DNA from: Fidelibacterota bacterium UBA1134
Lineage (GTDB): Bacteria > Fidelibacterota > Marinisomatia > Marinisomatales > S15-B10
DNA length: 16,861 nt
Reading direction: 5' to 3'
Assembly (NCBI GenBank): GCA_002311975.1
Contig: DCAL01000079.1
Coordinates: 50,944 to 67,804, forward strand
Position numbers and translations under genes: made by a program. This document shows positions 14,171 to 16,861 of this stretch, piece by piece. The notes below the pieces were generated by a model that was given only the letters and a program-made list of their open reading frames with translations, did not search any database and had not been told where the DNA came from. Position 1 is the first letter of the stretch; every line of letters starts with the position of its first letter.

Positions 14171-14178
14171 CTGCCTAC

Positions 14179-15123
14179 ATGGCTGTTTTCATCACAGGAT
14201 CATCAGGTTATATCGGCACCGAACTATGCCGCCGGTACGAATTTGATGAAACAGTGGAGGATATCATCGGTCTCGATGTCGTCCCTCCCGCAGAAGACTT
14301 CTCCAAGCTCGTTTTCTATCAGAGAAGCTGCAACGATGATCTGACGGATATTTTCCAGAACCATCAGATTGAGACAGTCATTCATCTCGTCTTCGCCCTG
14401 AATCCCACACACGACTCAAAGAAGATGTTCGAAATAAATATAGGCTCTCTAGAGAATATCATGAGTCATGTGGAACAGTTTGGCGTAAGGCGGCTGGTCG
14501 TAACCAGTTCGGGCACGGCCTATGGGGCCCATGCGGACAATCCTGCTCGACTAACAGAAGATGATGCTATCAAGGGCAACCAAGGGTTTCAGTACTCCCG
14601 CGACAAAGCCACCGTCGAGAGTCGTCTCGCTGATTTCCAGAATTCACATCCTGATCTGGAGGTAATTATTGCGCGGCCTGCCATCGTGTGCGGTCCGCAT
14701 ATCAACAACTTTATTTCCCGCTATGTGAGCAAGGCTCTGGTGCCGCTGGTGAAGGATGCCGATGTTGAGATGCAGTACATTCACGAAGAAGATATGGCTG
14801 ACGCTCTCTACGTCATAGCTGCCGAGGCGCCTGCCGGTGCGTACAATCTCGGTCCGCCTGAAACCATCTCCGATGAATACGCTGTGGCAGAGTTGGGAGG
14901 GCGAGTTATCAGATTGGGGCCGCGCTTAATACGATGGCTTACCGCTCTGGCTTGGAACTTAAGACTCAGGTTTCTGACGGAGGCGCCGAGTTCCATGATT
15001 GACTTTATCGAGTTTCCGTGGGTGGTGGACGGCAGTAAGATCGAAAGGGAAACAAGTTTCCGCTACCGGCATTCCTCCACTGATGCCATTCGGGCTTTCG
15101 CCCAGAAACGGCAGGAAGCGTAG
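14179..15123 (+). CDS. NAD-dependent epimerase/dehydratase (extended SDR)
   Basis: The 314-residue protein has the Rossmann motif TGSSGYIG (6-13), Asp33 at the end of strand 2 for NAD ribose, HLVFALNP (69-76), VTSSGTAYG with the catalytic Ser (108-116) and the YxxxK pair in QYSRDK (Tyr139, Lys143). ARPAIVCGP and YIHEEDMADAL follow as in sugar-nucleotide epimerases of the extended short-chain dehydrogenase family. No signal peptide is seen, so it works in the cytoplasm. The substrate is not readable; a nucleotide-sugar or steroid-like dehydratase role is possible. It leads an operon with a DUF2231 membrane protein, a secreted amidohydrolase and an unfinished gene. Confidence 0.9.
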   Translation: MAVFITGSSGYIGTELCRRYEFDETVEDIIGLDVVPPAEDFSKLVFYQRSCNDDLTDIFQNHQIETVIHLVFALNPTHDSKKMFEINIGSLENIMSHVEQFGVRRLVVTSSGTAYGAHADNPARLTEDDAIKGNQGFQYSRDKATVESRLADFQNSHPDLEVIIARPAIVCGPHINNFISRYVSKALVPLVKDADVEMQYIHEEDMADALYVIAAEAPAGAYNLGPPETISDEYAVAELGGRVIRLGPRLIRWLTALAWNLRLRFLTEAPSSMIDFIEFPWVVDGSKIERETSFRYRHSSTDAIRAFAQKRQEA

Positions 15124-15125
15124 AT

Positions 15126-15569
15126 ATGGCCGACTTGCATCCGCCCCTCACGCACTTTCCCATCGCCCTGATTATCACTGCGTGTCTCTTTCAGGCTGTG
15201 CTGGTGTTTAAGCGCTCCTGGATGAGCAGATCAACACCGCTGTTGCTGTTGGGTCTTGCCCTCGTCCTGACGCTTGCTGCCACACAATCGGGGGAGGATG
15301 CGGCGAATCTTGCCCAGCTGGAAACGAATATCCCGGAGGCCGTAGGCACCGTCATTGATCAGCACGGAAAATATGCGGACGTAACTGTCTGGGGAACCAT
15401 CATTATCTTTTTTGGCTGGTTGTGGCTTTTCCTGAAAAATCCCGTTGACCACCGCATGGATGTTGCGGCGCTCCTCTTCCTTATTCTCCTATCGATTGCT
15501 GTCGGTATCACAGGATATCTCGGCGGCGAGCTGGTCATGACCCACGGCGTCGGTGTGGGACTCCAGTGA
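15126..15569 (+). CDS. DUF2231 membrane protein
   Basis: The 147-residue protein opens with LHPPLTHFPIALII, the DUF2231 signature, and has four hydrophobic helices (about 10-28, 37-52, 87-105 and 113-133). Between helices 2 and 3 lies the conserved soluble loop with the His in DQHGKYAD. The ATG is two bases after the epimerase stop, with AGGAAG upstream. The family has no settled function; conserved His residues at the membrane face have led to proposals of redox or heme-linked roles, which I cannot confirm here. The last codons overlap the next gene by four bases. Confidence 0.88.
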   Translation: MADLHPPLTHFPIALIITACLFQAVLVFKRSWMSRSTPLLLLGLALVLTLAATQSGEDAANLAQLETNIPEAVGTVIDQHGKYADVTVWGTIIIFFGWLWLFLKNPVDHRMDVAALLFLILLSIAVGITGYLGGELVMTHGVGVGLQ

Positions 15570-16648
15570 GACGCCGCGACTTTTTCAAGTCCCTCTCACT
15601 GATTCTCGCCCAAAATGTTTTTCCTCTCATCCGCCCGTTCGGGGTACCCGGTTTTGATGGGGGTGAACCTGCTTCTGTCTGCGATATTCATATTCATCTC
15701 CTTGGTACAAGCGAGCAGAACGGCTGTTTTGTCGGTCAGAAATATGCAAACTCTTTCGTCTATAGAGCATCGTCGTTTTTCATTGACATCGATCAATCCG
15801 GTTCGCCGGAAGAACGTGATATCAAATATGTTGCCCGGCTGAGAGAGTTGTTCGACGGCTCAGATCAGCATCGGTATGGCGTCTTGCTGGCTATGGATGG
15901 TGTCTATGACGCGGCGGGCAATCTGAACAGGGAAGATACACCGTTTTATGTGTCCAACGACTATCTTCTTTCAGTTTGTGCTGAACACGAAAAATTCGTT
16001 CCCGGCGCGTCGGTCAACCCCCACAGGAAGGATGCCCTCGACGAATTGGCAAAGGTGAAAGAAAAAGGTGCTGTCCTCATCAAGTGGATTCCCAACAGTC
16101 AGAACATTGATCCCTCTGATGGCCGGCTTATGTTATTCTACCGCCGCCTGCGGGAGCTGAATCTCCCCCTCCTATCACACAGCGGTACGGAGTATGCTGT
16201 CTCCTCTGTGGATCAGTCGTACGGCGATCCGGCACGACTGCGGACGGCATTGGAAGAGGGGGTGAAAGTGATTGTGGCTCATTGCGCGGCGGGAGGAGGT
16301 GACCGGGAAGGTTCGTACTTCTACCGCTTCATCGATATGATTGAGAACTACCCCAACTTGTATGGAGATATCTCAGGGCTGGGGATGCTTCATTACCAGA
16401 GACGGATGCGTTATCTGCTGGATCATCCCACGCTTTTTGAACGGATGTATTACGGCAGCGACTTTCCACTGGTCTCTTTTCCGTTCACGAGCCCTTACTG
16501 CTTTCTTGGCAGGATTCCTCTGAGTGAAGTGTGGATAATCCAGGAGATGGATAATATACTCTTGCGTGATGCGGCAAAACTGAGAGCTCTTGGCGTCCCG
16601 GCTGAGTGTCTTGCAAGAGGGATGGAGCTGCTAAGGGAGACGACATGA
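15566..16648 (+). CDS. Exported amidohydrolase-family (TIM-barrel) protein
   Basis: The 360-residue protein is a member of the amidohydrolase (Amidohydro_2-like) superfamily: CDIHIHLLG gives His42 and His44 of the HxH metal site, LIKWIPNSQ the strand-4 Lys region, LLSHSGTE and VIVAHCAAGGG the next His ligands, and YYGSDFPL the final metal Asp. The N-terminus RRRDFFK plus a hydrophobic stretch resembles a twin-arginine signal, so it is probably exported folded. The start is GTG, overlapping the DUF2231 stop as GTGA. It should hydrolyse or decarboxylate a small organic substrate with a bound metal; identity unknown. ATGA overlap with the next gene keeps the operon tight. Confidence 0.85.
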   Translation: MRRRDFFKSLSLILAQNVFPLIRPFGVPGFDGGEPASVCDIHIHLLGTSEQNGCFVGQKYANSFVYRASSFFIDIDQSGSPEERDIKYVARLRELFDGSDQHRYGVLLAMDGVYDAAGNLNREDTPFYVSNDYLLSVCAEHEKFVPGASVNPHRKDALDELAKVKEKGAVLIKWIPNSQNIDPSDGRLMLFYRRLRELNLPLLSHSGTEYAVSSVDQSYGDPARLRTALEEGVKVIVAHCAAGGGDREGSYFYRFIDMIENYPNLYGDISGLGMLHYQRRMRYLLDHPTLFERMYYGSDFPLVSFPFTSPYCFLGRIPLSEVWIIQEMDNILLRDAAKLRALGVPAECLARGMELLRETT

Positions 16649-16861
16649 AATGGATGACAATTACAGTTGTCCTTCTTCTGGTGATCGTCTTTCGCCGCCG
16701 CCTAAGGTTCATCTGGCAGCTTTTCGTTATTGTGGGGAGTATTGTACCGAGTCCCCTGCGGACTCTTCTCGGCAAAGTGAGCCGGGCCGTTACCATGGAG
16801 TCGAGTTCCTACCGCGACGGCAATGACAATAACCAGCCTCTTCGTGTTTATCACCCGAACA
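16645..16861 (+). CDS. Membrane-anchored protein, 3' end cut by window; possible alpha/beta hydrolase
   Basis: An ATG overlaps the amidohydrolase stop (ATGA, 16645-16648), with AAGGGAG seven bases upstream, and the frame stays open to the window end (72 codons). It begins with a hydrophobic stretch (about 5-16), an arginine cluster RRRLR, and a second hydrophobic stretch (about 22-34), so it is anchored in the membrane. The last visible residues, NQPLRVYHPN, resemble the strand that precedes the HG motif in esterases, but no catalytic motif lies within the window. The hydrolase reading is a guess. Confidence 0.6.
   Translation, partial: MKWMTITVVLLLVIVFRRRLRFIWQLFVIVGSIVPSPLRTLLGKVSRAVTMESSSYRDGNDNNQPLRVYHPN

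Larger units (their letters stand above)
13810..14178. other. 369-bp non-coding region after tRNA-Glu
   Basis: No gene is seen. It contains two copies of a 28-nt repeat (13825-13852 and 14006-14033) and a short GGGAT/ATCCC stem near 13929-13940. It also contains CCCC/GGGG near 13889-13908 and TCCCG/CGGGA at 14080-14097. None is followed by a convincing T-run. The end of the region serves as promoter for the epimerase gene. Confidence 0.5.

Noticed and set aside
1..16861. CRISPR array, prophage, transposase or toxin-antitoxin pair
   Set aside because: No regularly spaced repeats, integrase, transposase or small overlapping toxin-like pair was seen.

Overview
The window is bacterial chromosomal DNA carrying mostly housekeeping and small metabolic genes, with one short stretch of decayed accessory genes. 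The two lipoproteins begin with a hydrophobic signal, a Cys lipobox and then Glu-Glu-Glu. Several likely promoters resemble the TAnnTTTG box of the Bacteroidetes/FCB group, and Shine-Dalgarno (SD) sequences are present at some genes and absent at others. These traits fit an uncultured FCB-group bacterium, perhaps Marinimicrobia (SAR406). That placement is inference; no rRNA or other marker gene is present to settle it.

Left part (1-2019), plus strand: an alpha/beta hydrolase cut by the window edge, a small cysteine-rich lipoprotein, and an epoxide-hydrolase-type alpha/beta hydrolase. A 437-bp non-coding stretch with several hairpins follows. Next come a VIT1/CCC1-family metal transporter and ApaG. 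On the minus strand, convergent with apaG, are a secreted endonuclease/exonuclease/phosphatase (EEP) protein and, just upstream of it, a divergent TrpF-like protein that lacks the catalytic Cys of true phosphoribosylanthranilate isomerase. The TrpF-like gene is head to head with a HAD hydrolase; their start codons share one CCATGG. The HAD gene overlaps a cold-shock-domain gene by four bases.

Middle (6245-7379): two broken genes side by side. One is a GxxExxY-family (PD-(D/E)XK-like) gene with two in-frame stops, one of them exactly at the Glu of the ExK motif. The other is a macro-domain (ADP-ribose-binding) gene with three frameshifts. A Big_2-type lipoprotein follows, closed by a strong intrinsic terminator.

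Right part: a minus-strand cluster fxsA-lysA-thrC-thrB covers lysine and threonine synthesis from aspartate. Divergent to it on the plus strand are bolA and a CGFS monothiol glutaredoxin, a well-known iron-sulfur partner pair, and then tRNA-Glu(TTC). A 369-bp non-coding region holds two copies of a short repeat that also occurs upstream of the VIT gene. The window closes with a tight plus-strand operon: NAD-dependent epimerase, DUF2231 membrane protein, secreted amidohydrolase, and the start of a membrane-anchored protein that runs off the end.

I saw no CRISPR array, prophage, transposase or recognisable new multi-gene defence system. The most distinctive items are the TrpF-like/HAD pair with altered catalytic residues, the decayed GxxExxY/macro pair, and the dispersed AAGGATCC repeat.
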